A stretch of 64,000 nucleotides of DNA from the NCBI RefSeq assembly GCF_003590095.1, contig NC_039478.1, positions 3,844,001 through 3,908,000 on the forward strand, given 5' to 3'. The stretch comes from Trichoplusia ni. Its lineage: Eukaryota; Arthropoda; Insecta; Lepidoptera; Noctuidae. Each line of letters starts with the position of its first letter. Positions within the stretch are counted from its first letter, which is position 1. Both the position numbers and the translations under genes were made by a program. The notes under the pieces are model-generated. The model was not told where the DNA came from. It ran no database searches and worked only from the letters and a program-made list of their open reading frames with translations. Shown here one piece after another: positions 36,400 through 49,460 of this stretch.

Positions 36400-36919
36400 A
36401 TTGATATTTTTTATGTCATTGATCATAAGAATTTCCGAAAACCTTTCACGAATACCTTGAACTTGATAAAATATAGTTAACTCCTTGCACTTCTCGGTCC
36501 CTATTATTAAACTTGAGGATTGCTCGGGATCCGACGCCCGTTCATATGCAGCCAGCTAGACGCATAGTCAAAGAGCGCTCCGTATGAAAATTTATCGCCA
36601 ATCGGTCCCTATGATTAGCTGTTTGTTCCATATAATTTATTGTGTTACATTAAGAAAGTGTAGAGGAGTAAAAATTGATGTATAGAAATTGTTAATTGAT
36701 AATTTAGTCATGCCCCGCGTTGGGCGCCGAATATCTAAAATTCGGCTGAACAGAATACGTCCATTATGTTTGAAGTTTCGGTCACTCCCTATTAAAACAA
36801 ATGAACTATGGCGCAAATAGAAAGAATAAAAAAAATATACGCCTATATCAATACTTATTTAGTAGGTCAAAGTATAATAAAAATATTACATAGTTTAAAT
36901 GAAAATGTTCACTGAAATC
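36400..36919 (-). repeat. P-PBS-R unit, subtype A
   Basis: P reads GAGGATTGCTCGGGATCC (one base shorter than consensus), as at 45930 and 60140, which breaks the minus-strand P frame. Confidence 0.55.
36712..36729 (-). other. PBS-like site
   Basis: GCCCCGCGTTGGGCGCCG: terminal A changed to G. Confidence 0.55.
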
Positions 36920-38120
36920 GAATATGGACCTTGCACTAAGCGCATATTTTATTTGCTGATTCTCTTTGCCTGTGCTATGCAGCGAGCTGGTGGCGGTGTC
37001 CGGGCCTCGGATCTCGTCACAATTTCGATTTGCTATACTAGGGAAGCAGAAGCGAAAGAGAGTTACATGCATTATCAACAACAGCATTTATACCACCACA
37101 TATTGTACTTGAAACATACAACCTAAGCCTTCGACCATAAGGTCTCGTTTTGCATGCAAACTTTCAGAACTATAACCGTTTGATCACTAGCTTCATTCAA
37201 CATTTGCATCAATGAATGGGCGTCTATGAAGGTTTTTTGCAAATTTCTCGTGATTAATGACATAAAAGCTTGAAACCGTAACACAAAAACACATCATAAT
37301 TTCACCATCCATGAGTATGATCCATTTTCCATGAAGACACGGCAGTATCAACAGTGTTATTGTGAATCAAACAAAGCCGGCTCCACAGGAGGCGTGGCCG
37401 AGCTTCACACAGTTCTTGGACTTGTTTCGCGCTCTCAATTTCGTCAAAATAGAACAAGTATTTGTGTTACTGAAAAATGACAGAAATAAATTTAATATTT
37501 GTAGAGTTTTAAGATCATCATAGGATATACATCACAGTTTCGAATGTAATGAAATTGAGATCATTTTCATTCTTATCTATACTAATATATAAAGCTGAAG
37601 GGTTTGTTTATTATTTTGCTTGAACGCGCTAAACCCAGGAACTACTGCTTCAAATTGAAAAAAATATTTTTGTGATGAATAAATCAATCATCAAGGAAGG
37701 TTTTAGGCTATACATCATCACGCTGCGACTTATAAGAGCGAAGATACAATGGAAAATGTGAAAAAAAACAGGGCAGGTATAAATCATAACTTATGTCTTC
37801 TAACCACGCGGACGAAGTCGCGGGCAACAGCTAGTGAAAATATGTGCTGAGATTTTCAACAATAAAGGAGTATTTGTGTCGAACATAATAATATCAACTG
37901 ACTTTGATATAGGTGAATGACAGTGTAGTGACCTAAGCATCCGGTGGGACAACTACGTCACCGCGGTGCGTGAGCGAGACCGCACTAGTGCGGCGTCGCT
38001 CACGCTCGAGTGACAACTACTTTCTCAGCAGTTGGTTGTCATTCGGGAAAAATAACAGTAATGTCATGTCATCTTAGCTAGCAACCGCCGAGTTTTTATT
38101 GCTATGGTTTTGAATAAACT
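36920..38120. repeat. N module carrying a Helitron
   Basis: Standard N to ATTGAGATCATTTTCATTCT, then the Helitron, then TGAAAATATGTGCTGAG resumes N. GC palindrome at 37968-38005. Confidence 0.6.
37576..37834 (+). mobile_element. H Helitron in opposite orientation (259 bp)
   Basis: A|TCTATACTAATATATAAAG at the start and GGGCAACAGCTAG|T at the end: complete termini, and the only complete plus-strand copy. Empty N copies read AAATAATGAAAATATATGC at this point, so the insertion falls where Helitrons insert, next to a T. Confidence 0.85.
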
Positions 38121-38957
38121 TTTTTATTCTGTATTATTACTTTGCTTCGTCACAAACCACGTTCGATAGTTTATCTGTCATCTGCAAATTCATATTATGT
38201 CAATGGATATAACTATTTAATCTCCTGTCGAAACACTCCAAGCCTTGCGCGGCGACCGCACTTGAGCGTCGCCTGCCGTACGTCAGTCAGTTGAATGTGT
38301 CAGCAGGGACTGCACGTCGCTGAGTGCAAAATATTCAAAACCAACGTATTGCAAGGGTTTGCGCTACAAAACTCACTTGCATTATGTTCAATACATTATA
38401 ATACACCGATTTTAAGTCATATCATAACTATTTTATGTCATAAATCCTGAAATATTTACAAATTCCTATCCTGAAGTCTAAAAACGTGGTTTTCTACTCG
38501 TCGGTCTAGAACGAAAGAGCCAAACAGTTGCTAGCAAAAATGAACCTTAGTTGGAATAGTCTTAGGGTTCACTATAGTAAAATAATTAAACTGTACTTGC
38601 AACGGTACTGTCAGATTTGAACCTCTTCTTGCGTTATGGGTTCCTAGTACTAGATTTTGGCATTCTACTGAATTTCGATTTACTCAAAAGGCCACGTGGT
38701 CATATTTTTTGTTTACCTTTTGACAGACTTACTCCTTAAAATATTTACAAAAGTCATGTAAATTACACGATGGAGGTTCCACATGGTTATTTAAATGACT
38801 CCTACTCCTCGAATAAAAACAACCTAGTCGGTTTAAACTTGCCCTGTCCTACTGAAAAAATAAATTAATAGAACAACTCATCGACTTCAGCGTCATAAAA
38901 AAACATTAGTTTATTGGTGATACTTGTATTTGGTTTGAAGATTGAAGAGAAATACAA
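38121..38957. repeat. Q module, left part
   Basis: Core CCGTACGTCAGTCAGTTG near 38276. Interrupted at 38957 by a second Helitron family. Confidence 0.55.
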
Positions 38958-39230
38958 TCTTCTCTAATATATAAAATTCCCGTGTCTCGATGTTACTTAC
39001 CGTACTCTTTGAAACGGCTTAACCGATTTTTGCCAAATTTCTTATGCGTATTCAATAGGTCTGAGAATCAACTAACATCTTTTTTTCATACCCCTGAGTG
39101 ATAAGGGTTGCTCACACTAAAATTATTATTTTTATTGAAATATTTTGTTTTATTTTTTCTGTAATGTTGCATTACTAAATACAAACACAGAAATAATTTA
39201 TTAGGCAAAACAACGTTTGCTGGGTCAGTA
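38958..39230 (+). mobile_element. Second Helitron family, decayed 3' end
   Basis: A|TCTTCTCTAATATATAAAAT start, with GAAACGGCTTAACCGATTTT and CTGAGAATCAACTAACATC, a 5' region frequent in lepidopteran Helitrons. The end GCTGGGTCAGTAACT has lost CTRR. About 273 bp, no coding capacity. Confidence 0.6.
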
Positions 39231-39960
39231 ACTTGTGGTATCAGTGATGTGCGATTTGTATTTTATTAGCTCGGTCCCAATTTTCTATAGCTGGATATTA
39301 TACCAAGGACGAGTCTCTCATAAAAAAACATGATTTGCTTAGCTTCGTAGCATTTCCTTCACAAGCATCAGTCTTTTAACATTCTTGTTCTCTTAGTGAC
39401 ATAATGTGGGCTTATCGATTGGAATTCGACGCGCTTAAGTTGGTGACAATAATCAATGTCGTTGCATGTCTATACAGCAGAAAGTGAAAGGAATTCAAAA
39501 GCTTGTAACCTCTTCATATCCTCTTCTGCCCTTGTACTTGCTTATCTGTTGCGTAATATGTGTTCGTTTCTGCGGTTACTACTTTGAAAATGAGAGATCA
39601 ATGAATATCATGAATAGAATACCAGGAGGCAAGGGTCTAATAATAAATACAAAATATTTTGTTCGATCTTAAGTTAAAGCAATAAATTAGGATGTAGTAA
39701 GGAATGCATTTCACTTATGTAAAAACGTCACGAAACCTAATAGGAAAAAAATAAAATTTTGAATGTAGGAACTTTAGCTGCTTTAGTTTTTTGAAATAAC
39801 TAACCATGAAACCGAAATCGGGACGTCTGGACTACCTATATGACGGACTATTATGAAGGCTGGAGGGTGAAATGGGCTTAGGAACTAGATTAAGATCGAC
39901 GCAGTCACTCACAAAGCCGGCTTTATTTGATTAATTAATAACAGTGTTACCATTTTGGGC
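39231..39960. repeat. Q module, right part
   Basis: Resumes with TCGGTCCCAATTTTC and continues to AACAGTGTTACCATTTTGGG. Confidence 0.5.
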
Positions 39961-40571
39961 ACAAAAGGACTAGAATTTAAAGCTTTGACATTTTGACAAT
40001 ATTTACCAAACCAGCATGTAGCGGTTCTTGTGCTCTTGATAAAATATAGTTAACTCCTTGCACTTCTCGGTCCCTAGTATTAAACTTGAGGATTGCTTCG
40101 GGATCCGACGCCCGTTCATATGCAGCCAGCTTGACGCATAGTCAAAGAGCGCTCCGTATGGAAAATTTATCGCCAATCGGTACCTATGATTAGCTGTTTG
40201 TGTCATAAGTACGGCTAGAGAGTGTAGTTACATAATAGAAGTTCGTGTATGGCAATTTGCTAAGTTAAATATTTACCCAAGCCCCGCGTTGGGCGCCAAA
40301 AACTTAAACTTGGCTACTCCCTTTGGTCGATCCTTTTAAAGATAAATGAATAATGGCTAGAAAGATGACCACCAATAAATAAATACACATCAATTTCAAT
40401 ACTTCTTTCTTAGTTTCATAGGTCTAAATATTTATTAAAAAATATCACATAGTTTACAAAAAGATCTTAAATAAAGCTCTCATAATTAATGAAGCCCTAG
40501 TCACTAGCTCCTATTAATACTTAGCAACTATTTCAGGCTTTCCGAACGGCTTGCTAGCATGTTATCATATG
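39961..40571 (-). repeat. P-PBS-R unit, A/B mosaic
   Basis: P is subtype A at its PBS-proximal start (minus frame MTQTANHRYRLAINF) and B at its end (EHKNRYMLVW). R is type B. Points to exchange between subtypes within P. Confidence 0.55.
40281..40298 (-). other. PBS-like site, type B
   Basis: GCCCCGCGTTGGGCGCCA. Confidence 0.65.
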
Positions 40572-40588
40572 CTAGCTGTTGCCCGCGA
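40572..40588 (-). mobile_element. 17-bp stub of an H Helitron
   Basis: CTAGCTGTTGCCCGCGA is cut off abruptly by the inverted c-b2 block. Confidence 0.6.
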
Positions 40589-41298
40589 GCACGAATAACA
40601 TTTTGCAAGTTACACAAAGCTTTTCTTTAGCAAGGGTTCAAGGGAAAAATATTTGGTATTGAAAGAATATATTGATTTGGGTAAGTCAAATAGAATGGAA
40701 CCCTACATTATAGTTAAAACATGAGGCGTGGCCTAGCCCACATCAGTCGGATATTATCAACTCGACTCAATTTATCTGGCAACCAGCCCGAGAGTGCATC
40801 GCATCAGTACCAGGGTCACATGTAGCCAAGGATTTGATCGGCTTTTCGCCGACGAAAGAGTACATTTTTATATTAATGCATTCGTGTCATTACTTATTTT
40901 ATTCTTTTTTTTATTAACCACAACTGTGATAACTGCCGTGAAGCAAAGAAGCGGAATAAAATAAATTATTTTATACTTTGAAACGAATTATATGTTGTGA
41001 TATCATTGTCATGTTTGGTATCAAAATGAAGGTCTTGGATTGAATAATTTGAATGTAATAACAATGTTTAAGAATTTATTGCGGAAAACATATTCGATGC
41101 GCGTAGTTTGCTCTCTAAGTACCGAACGTGAGTACGATCGATATTACTCGGACATCGCGGCGCCGACAGCACGTGATTTTCATAGCAGTAAATCGTCCTT
41201 CTTTTTAAAATAACTAATGGATTAAGTAACATTTGACTGTCTCAGATCAAGACCTTTATTTTGATACCAAACACGACAACACTACGACAACGCTGCCT
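40589..41298 (-). repeat. Inverted c-b2 block
   Basis: Reverse complement of a standard b2-c segment: CACGAATAACATTTTGC (c end) first, foldback at 41008-41277 last. The left joint cuts a Helitron, the right joint cuts a Lep1-like Helitron. Confidence 0.8.
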
Positions 41299-41909
41299 AA
41301 ACCCTTTAAGATGTAACAAAATAATGTATCGTGTAATTGTGAATTTTACGGAAAAGTTACCATATTATGTCTTTCTCTTAAGGATAACATTCTCAATCCA
41401 TTTGAATACTTTAACAAGTGGGCAATTATAAAGCTAAATTGGAAAGCTATTGCATAAATACAATATTAATCAATGTGATTTCATACTTGTCGATTCAATG
41501 GACAAGGATTACCATTTATTTTGGATTCAATGCTATGGTCATTTTAAAGTTCAATTTGATTTGTACGGGGTTTTATCCTCGAACCTCCTTGAAACTTATG
41601 AGTTCCTGGTATTGTCCTGCTGTTTGCGGGTACTGCAGTGGTACTGCAATAAGGTAGGTACTACAGATATTTTTTATTTACAATTCGACCTTTGCGAATA
41701 GTATATTAATGAGAAAGTAACTCTGTCTGTCTGTCTGTTACGCTTTCACGTCTAAGCCACTAAACTGATTTTAATGAAATTTGGTACAGAGATAGAGTTG
41801 ACATTGACAAAGAACATATGATAGTTTTTATCCCGGACTTTTGAAGAGTTCTCTTGGAAACGCGATATAACTGACCTTGACGCGGGCGAAGCCGCGGGCA
41901 AAAAGCTAG
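41299..41909 (+). mobile_element. Lep1-like Helitron, 5' half missing
   Basis: From GCTGCCTAAACCCTTTAAG to AAAAAGCTAG|T; holds the (CTGT)n microsatellite at 41724-41739 and the GCGGGCGAAGCCGCGGGC hairpin near its 3' end. Homologous to 53215-53825. Short frames here (71-83 codons) are not conserved proteins. Confidence 0.75.
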
Positions 41910-42238
41910 TAATATTATATGACGCAAAACACTGTCCCATGACAAACAGATTGTTCCATTGTGACATTTACTGATGGACTATCTTGGAATATTTAAATCT
42001 AAACATACATTGGCTCATATTACAACACCCCTCAGGCCGCCACCCGCCGTGACCGCCAGCCGAGGCTAAATGGCTTTAAGGAAGAAGATATTACCTTTAA
42101 TCAGGTATTTTCTCCATAGGAAAAACATTTTGGAAACCAAGAAAATTAATTAAATTTTGCTCAAGTTGCATAACTAAAAGTTTAAAAGAACCTGGAAAAC
42201 AGGCTTTTCGGAAAAAATCTTTTGATTTTACAAAGTAA
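41910..42238. repeat. d block
   Basis: AATATTATATGACGC flank identical to that of the full Lep1 copy, so both derive from one insertion event. Confidence 0.6.
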
Positions 42239-42473
42239 CTAGCTGTTGCCCGCGACTCCGTCCGCGTTTATCTATCTACCCTGTTTTTTCCACATTTATC
42301 ATTGTATCTTCGCTCGCATTAGTCGCAACGTGATGGTATATAGCCTAAAACCTTCCTCGATGAATGTTATATTCAATACAAAAAGAATTTTTCAATTTGA
42401 ACTAGGTTCCTGGGATTAGCGCGTTCAAACAAACCAACAAACAAACTCTTCAGTTTTATATATTAAGTATAGA
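42239..42473 (-). mobile_element. H Helitron
   Basis: CTAGCTGTTGCCCGCGACTC start, TAAGTATAGA end; lacks the tail duplication of 1854-2174. Confidence 0.75.
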
Positions 42474-43201
42474 TAAAAAACACAACTATTTAAATAAACA
42501 TCAAATCAAAAAATTAACCGTTACCTACTTAAATATTCTTTCTTCATTTAACTTCTTTCAAATACGAGTGACAATGTTAAAGAAAATTTGTTAGACAAAA
42601 AGTTACATATTCATTAAAATAGTCAGTGTTTTGTCGTGTTTGGTGCAAGCAATGAAGATCGTGGTTTCAGACAGCGAAACGTAACTGTTGGATATCTACA
42701 TAATAAATCAAACTTCAAGCGACTTACATGATACGGATATCAACTGTTGTTCGATTCAACAGGCCTAGCAGCCGAATGACGGTAATACGTTATGTGGAGC
42801 CCTAGGCCCTCGCGCTGGTTCTCGCGCCGCCTCACTCGGTGTCCCGTTAGTCAAGCGCGGCGCGGCGGTGACAGTGCACGCCGTTGCTGCTCTCTTGTAT
42901 GCGACCCTATGAAAATATTGTTGCGTTTGTAGCCTTAAACAACGATTAATATTTTTGGTCTAAAATAACGCTCACTTTGGAATACGTTTTTACATAATGG
43001 TAAAAAGCTTTATCAAAATAATTATAAGCGTTACTAGTATTTATCTTTGTACTAAGTTGTCCTTAACATCGTTTAATTTCATTGAATATCTTAGGAGTCA
43101 TCAGTTTTGTAACGTGAATCCGCACCAAAATACTTCATATTACATAAACTACTGTCTCCATCGATGTTTTACGTAACATATATATTTATTAGTTGCTTAA
43201 A
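42474..43201. repeat. e-f block
   Basis: Full e with GC-rich core (42765-42905), then f. Same order as 2175-2900. Confidence 0.55.
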
Positions 43202-43219
43202 GCCCCACGTTGTGCGCCA
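43202..43219 (-). other. PBS-like site, type C
   Basis: GCCCCACGTTGTGCGCCA; one mismatch. Confidence 0.6.
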
Positions 43220-44370
43220 AAACACGAATTTTTTCAATTTTATTTGCGATGAATAAAAAAAATGCAGAAAATATATTTATTTACTAGGGCTTTTTAAAAA
43301 CTTGACGTATGAAATGAATTGAAAGATAGAAACTAATATATAAATGTCTGGTTGTATATGGACCTTGCACTAAACGCATATTTTATCTGCTTCTCTTAAC
43401 AATCGCGTATGGGATTGATTCAAGGCGCTCTTTGCCTATGCAGCGAGCTGGCGGCGGTGACCGGGCCTCGGATCTCGTCACAATTTCGATTTGCAATACT
43501 AGGGAAGCAGTAGTGAAAGAGAGTTACATGCATTATCAACAACGGCGTTAATACCACTTCATGCCATACCTGAAACGTATAACCTAATTCTTCATCCATA
43601 AGGTTTAGTTTTACATGCAAACTTTCAGAACTTTAACCGTTTGATCACTAGCTTCATTCAACATTTGCATCAATGAATGGGCGTCTATGAAGGTTTTTTG
43701 CAATTTTCTCGTGATTAATGAGATAAAAGCTTGAAACAGTAACACAAAAACACATCATAATTTCACCATCCATGAGTATCATACATTTTTCATGAAGACA
43801 CGGCAGTATCATCAGTGTTATTATGAATCAAACAAAGCCGGCTCCACAGGAGGCGTGGCCGAGCTTCACACAGTTCTTAGACTTGTTTCGCGCTCTTAAC
43901 ATCGTCAAAATAGAACAATTATTTTTGTGCAACTGAAAAACGACGAAAATAAATTTAATATTTGTAGATTTGTAAGATCATCATAGGATATCCGGTCGAA
44001 TTTCATATTTTCGAATGTATAAATTGAGATCATTTTTATTTAGCACCTAAATAAAATAATGAAAATATATGCAGAGTTGTTTCAAGAATAAAGGAGTATT
44101 TGTGTCGAACATAATAATATTAACTGACTTTGATATATGTAGTTGAATGACAGTGTAGTGAACTAAGCATCCGGTGGGACAACTACGTCACCGCGGTGCG
44201 TGAGCGAGACCGCACTAGTGCGGCGTCGCGCTCGCGCTCGCATTGCAACTACTGTCTCAGCAGTTGGTTGTCATTCGGGAAAAATAACAATAATGTCATC
44301 TTAGCTAGCAACCGCCGAGTTTTTTGTGCTATGGTTTTGAATAAACTTTTTTATTCTGTATTACTTATTA
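43220..44370. repeat. N module
   Basis: Palindrome at 44198-44237 is weaker (right arm CTCGCGCTCG). Frames of 66 and 84 codons are incidental. Confidence 0.55.
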
Positions 44371-45790
44371 CTTTGCCTCCTCACAAACCACGATCGATAG
44401 TTTATCTGTCATCTACAAATTCATATTATGTTTATGGATATAACTATTAAATCACCTGGTGAAACACTCCAAGCAATGCGCGGCATCCGTATGTGAGCGT
44501 CGCCCGCCGTACGTCAGTCAGTTGAATGCAACAGCAGGGGATGCACGTCGCTGAGTGCAAAATATTCAAAACCAACGTATTGCAAGAATAGACGCAACAA
44601 AATTTACTTACACTATGTACAATATACTATAATACACCAATGTTAAGTCATGTCATAACTATTTTATGTCATAAATCCTGAAATATTTACAAATTCCTAC
44701 CCTTAAGTCTAAAAACGTGGTTTTCTACCCGTCATTCTAGGATTGAAGAGCCAACTAGTTGCTAGCAAAAATGAATCTTAGTCTGCACAGTCTTAGGGTC
44801 TACTATAGTAAAATAATTGAACTGTACTTGCAACGGTACTATCAGATTCGAACCTCTTCTTGCGTTATGGGTTCCTAGTATTAGATTTCGGCGTTCTACT
44901 GAATTTCGATCTATTCAGGCCACGTGGTCATTGATTGTTTACCGTTTTACGGACTTTTTTTCCTTCAAACATTTACAAAAGTAATGTAAATTACATGATG
45001 GAAGTTGCATATTAATGCCAACAATTATTAATCAATCAACAACAAACTAATCGGTTTAAACTTGCCTAGTGGTGCGATGATTAAAACGTCTTTTTTTTGC
45101 TCAGATTGCTTTTTTTTCTAAATCATAAGAAACAAAGGATGAGTAGGAAACGATAAGTTTGTCATAAAATCATGATTTGCTTAGCTTCGTAATATTTCCT
45201 TCACCAGCATCAGTTTTTTAACATTCTTGTTCTCTTAGTGACAGAATGTAGGATTCTCGATTGGAGTTCGACGCCCTTAAGTCGTTTACAATAATCAATA
45301 TTGTTGCATGTCTGTACAGCAGAAAGTGAAAGGAATTCAAAAGCTTGTATTCTCTTCATATCCTCTTCTGCCCTAGTACTTGCTTATCTGTTGCGTAATA
45401 TATGTTTGTTTCTGCGGTTACCGTTCTGAAAATGAGAGATGATCGAATATCAAGGATAGCATTTAAAAATTATATTAAATTAATTAGCAATTATAGCAAT
45501 TATAAATAAAAAATATTTTGTTCGATCTCTAGTAATAGCAATATCATTTAATATAGTAAGGAATGCATTTCATGTATGTAAAAAACGTCACTAAACCTAA
45601 TAGAAGAAAACTAAATTTTGAATGTAGGTACTTCAGCTACTTTAATTTTTTTTTAATAACTAGCCATAAATCAGAAATCGTTACGTCTGTAACGATAATA
45701 TACCCGCTTTATTTGATTCATAAATAACTGTGTTGATACATCCGTGTCACACTAAAAACTGGCCCATACTAGTGAATTATAATAATATCA
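44371..45790. repeat. Q module
   Basis: 44515-45545 is a close copy of 19320-20350 (shared GAATGCAACAGCAGGGGATG). Confidence 0.55.
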
Positions 45791-46683
45791 CGGTTTAAGT
45801 TCATGTTATAATTTTCATTTTTTAGGTCATTCATCATAAGAATTTCCGAAAACCTTTCACGGATACCTTGAACTTGATAAAATATAGTTAACTCCTTGCT
45901 CTTCTCGGTCCCTAGTATTAAACTTGAGGATTGGTCGGGATCCGACGCCCTTTCATATGCAGCCAGCTAGACGTATAGTCAAAGAGCGCTCCGTATGGAA
46001 AATTTATCGCCAAACAGTCCCTATGATTAGCTGTTTGTTCCATACATTTTATTTTGTTACATTTAGAAAGTGTAGAGGAGTAAAAATTAATGTATAGAAA
46101 TTGTCAATTGATAATTTAGTCATGCCCCGCGTTGGGCGCCAAAATATCTAAAATTCGGCTGAACAGAATACGTCCATTATGTTTGAAGTTTCGGTCACTC
46201 CCTATTAGAAACAAATGAACTATGGTGCAAATAGAAAGAATAAAAAAATATACGCCTATTCCAATACTTATTTCGTAGGTCAAAATATAATAAAAATATC
46301 ACATAGTTTAAATGAAAATGATCACTGAAATCTTGAATAAATGCTCTCATAATTGATGATGTCCTAGTCACTAGCTACTATTAATAGCAACTATTTCAGG
46401 CTACCGGAAAGCTTGATAGCTGTGTAGGGTACTGTGAACACGTTAAAGATGTATGTGTGAGATGCACTCCTCTCTCAATGTCCCGTTATCTCTTCATGCC
46501 TATGCACTCCTTGTTTCAAAACATTTTCGGCGCATGTGCAAGCCTGAGCCTCGTGCTGATGAGGTTGCAAAACCAGTAAAAACTATTGTCCGTGACCTTG
46601 TAGCCAATATCCTGCAAGCTTCTAACAAAATATAGTTTCAATACGAGTATTTACTAAACTTTATTTTGAAAACTTAAGGAAGT
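45791..46683 (-). repeat. P-PBS-R-M unit
   Basis: P carries the one-base loss GAGGATTGGTCGGGATCC. R-M from about 46290 matches 9560-9941 closely. Confidence 0.5.
46124..46141 (-). other. PBS-like site, type A
   Basis: GCCCCGCGTTGGGCGCCA. Confidence 0.65.
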
Positions 46684-46881
46684 CTAGTTATGATTTATAC
46701 CTACCCTGTTTATTTCAAATTTTTCATTATATCTTCGCTCATATTAATCGCAGCGTTAAAGTTTATAGCCAAGCCTTCCTCGACGAATGGTCTATTCAAC
46801 ACAAAAAGATAGTAGGTAGTTCCTGAGATTAGCGCGTCCAAACAAACAAACACACTCTTCAGCTCTATATATTAGTATAGA
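46684..46881 (-). mobile_element. H Helitron, internally deleted
   Basis: Third copy with the deletion next to CTAG. Confidence 0.7.
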
Positions 46882-47959
46882 TATCAAATCATTATTGAGT
46901 ACATTTATTACTAAGGAAATACGAGGAATGCTTTGCAAGCTAGACTGAGTTCTACACTGACACAAATTAAAATTGTCGTAGTGATGTCGTGTTTGGTATC
47001 AAAATAAAGGTCTTGATCTGAAATAGTCAAATATAATGAAATAAATTAGAATAATAAGAAGGAGGAGGAATTACTTCCATGAAAATCGCGCGCAGTAGGC
47101 GACGCGACGTCCGTGTAATATTGATCGTACTCACGTTCGGTTTTAAGAGAGCAAACTGCGCGCATCGAGTACATTTTTTGTAATTAATTCTCGAAAAATG
47201 TTTTCAATATTCAAATCAAGGCCTTCATTTTGATACCAAACATGACTATTATGTCTCACCGTCATCCAATCTCTTATAACTAAAATACAATTGATTCGTC
47301 CATTCTGTGTTCATAGATATTTTTACTGATTTTACACTCACATTTATTCTAAGCAATTGTCAAGACAATTCTATCACAGAGGATTAATTGGCAAATATCG
47401 TTCTATACTTAAGTATTTACATGCATAATATCAAATCATTGTAGAGAAGTTACATTTATTTGCTTAACTTTTTAAATATGACGAACGCTTTGCAAGTTGG
47501 ACAGAGCACTACACTGTTACATATTAAAATTGTCGTAGTGTTGTCGTGTTTGGTATCAAAATAAAGGTCTTGATCTGAGACAGTCAAATGTTACTAGATC
47601 CATTAGTTATTATAAAAAGAAGGACGATTTACTGCTATGAAAATCACGTGCAGTCGGCGCCGCGATGCCCGAGTAATATCGATCGTACTCACGTTCGGTA
47701 CTTAGAGAGCAAACTGCGCGCATCAAATATGTTTTCCGTAATAAATTCTTAAACATGGTTATTATATTCAAATTATTCATTTCGAGACCTTCATTTTGAT
47801 ACCAAACATGACTATGATATCACAACATATAATTCGTTTCAAAGTATATAATTTATTTTATTCCGCTTCTTTGCTTTAAGGCAGTTATCACAGTTGTGGT
47901 TAATAAAAAAAAAGGATAAAAAAAAGTAATGACACGAATGCATTAATATAAAAATTGAT
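46882..47959. repeat. b1-b2 foldback pair
   Basis: Foldbacks 46986-47246 and 47543-47812. b1 has ACGTTCGGTTTTAAGAGAGC, a b2-like variant, indicating gene conversion between the two. Confidence 0.6.
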
Positions 47960-48490
47960 ATTTTTTCTGTCATTAATCATAAGAATTTCCAAAAACCTTT
48001 CACGGATACCTTGAACTTGATAAAATATAGTTAACTCCTTGCACTTCTCGGTCCCTAGTATTAAACTTGAGGATTGCTTCGGGATCCGACGCCCGTTCAT
48101 ATGCAGCCAGCTTGCCGCATAGTCAAAGAGCGCTCCATATGAAAAATTTATCGCCAATCGGTTCCTATGATTAGCTGTTTGTTCCATAGAATTTATTGTT
48201 ACATTAAGAAAGTGTAGAGGAGTATAATTTAATGTATAGAAATTGATAATTGATAATTTAGTCATGCCCCGCGTTGGGCGCCAAAATAACTAAAATTCGG
48301 CTGAACAGAATACGTCCATTATGTTTGAAGTTTCGGTCACTCCCTATTAAATTAAATGAACTATGGCGCAATACAAATAGAAAGAATAACAATATATACG
48401 CTTATTTCAATACTTATTTCGTAGCTCAAAGTATAATAAAAATATTACATAGTTTTTTAAATGAAAATGTTCACTGAAATCTTGAATATG
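47960..48490 (-). repeat. P-PBS-R unit, subtype A
   Basis: Near copy of 11226-11750, head to head with the next N. Confidence 0.6.
48266..48283 (-). other. PBS-like site, type A
   Basis: GCCCCGCGTTGGGCGCCA. Confidence 0.65.
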
Positions 48491-49460
48491 CCTTGCACTT
48501 TTATTTGCTGATTCATAATAATTACGTATGGGATTGATTCAAGGCGCTCTTTGCCTATGCAGCGAGCTGGCGGCGGTGACCGGGCCTCGGATCTCGTCAC
48601 AATTTCGATTTGCAATACTAGGGAAGCAGAAGCGAAAGAGAATTACATGCATTATCAACAACGGCGTTAATACCAGTTCATGCCGTATCTGAAACGTATA
48701 ACCTAAGCCTTCAACTATAAGGTCTCGTTTTGCATGCAAACTTTCAGAACTTTAACCGTTTGATCACTAGCTTCATTCAACATTTTCATCAATGAATGGG
48801 CCTCTATGAAGGTTTTTCGCAAATTTCTCGTGATTAATGACATAAAAGCTTGAAACGGTAACACAAAAACACATCATAATTTCACCATCCATGAGTATGA
48901 TACATTTTCCATGAAAACACGGCTGTATCAACAGTGTTATTATGAATCAAACAAAGCCAGCTTCACAGGAGGCATGGCCGAGCTTCACACAGTTCTTGGA
49001 CTTGTTTCGCGCTCTCAACTTTGTCAAAATAGAACAAGTATTTGTGTTACTGAAAAATGAGGAAAATAAATTTAATATTTGTAGATTTGTAAGATCATCA
49101 TGGGATATCAGGTCGGAAATCACATTTTCGAATGTAATTAAATTGAGATCATTTTTATTTTGCACCTAAATAAAATAATTAAAATATATGCAGAGTTTTT
49201 TCAAGAATAAAGGAGTATTTGCGTCGAACATAATAATATCAACTGACTTTTAATAGTTGAATGACAGTGTAGTGACCTAAGCATCGGGTGGGACAGCTAC
49301 GTCACCACGGTGCGTGAGCGAGACCGCACTAGTGCGTCGTCGCGCTCACGCTCGAGTGGTAACTACTGTCTCAGCAGTTGGTTGTCATTCGGGAAAAATA
49401 ACAGTAATGTCATCTTAGCTAGCAACCGCCGAGTTTTTCCTGCTATGATTTTGAATAAAC
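48491..49460. repeat. N module
   Basis: Inverted-P arm starts at GGCGCTCTTTGCCTATGC (about 48543); palindrome 49312-49351. Overlapping 72- and 75-codon frames on opposite strands are a sign of chance openness. Confidence 0.6.

Noticed and set aside
48942..49169. 75-codon plus frame overlapping a 72-codon minus frame in N
   Set aside because: Fully overlapping open frames on both strands in non-conserved DNA indicate chance.
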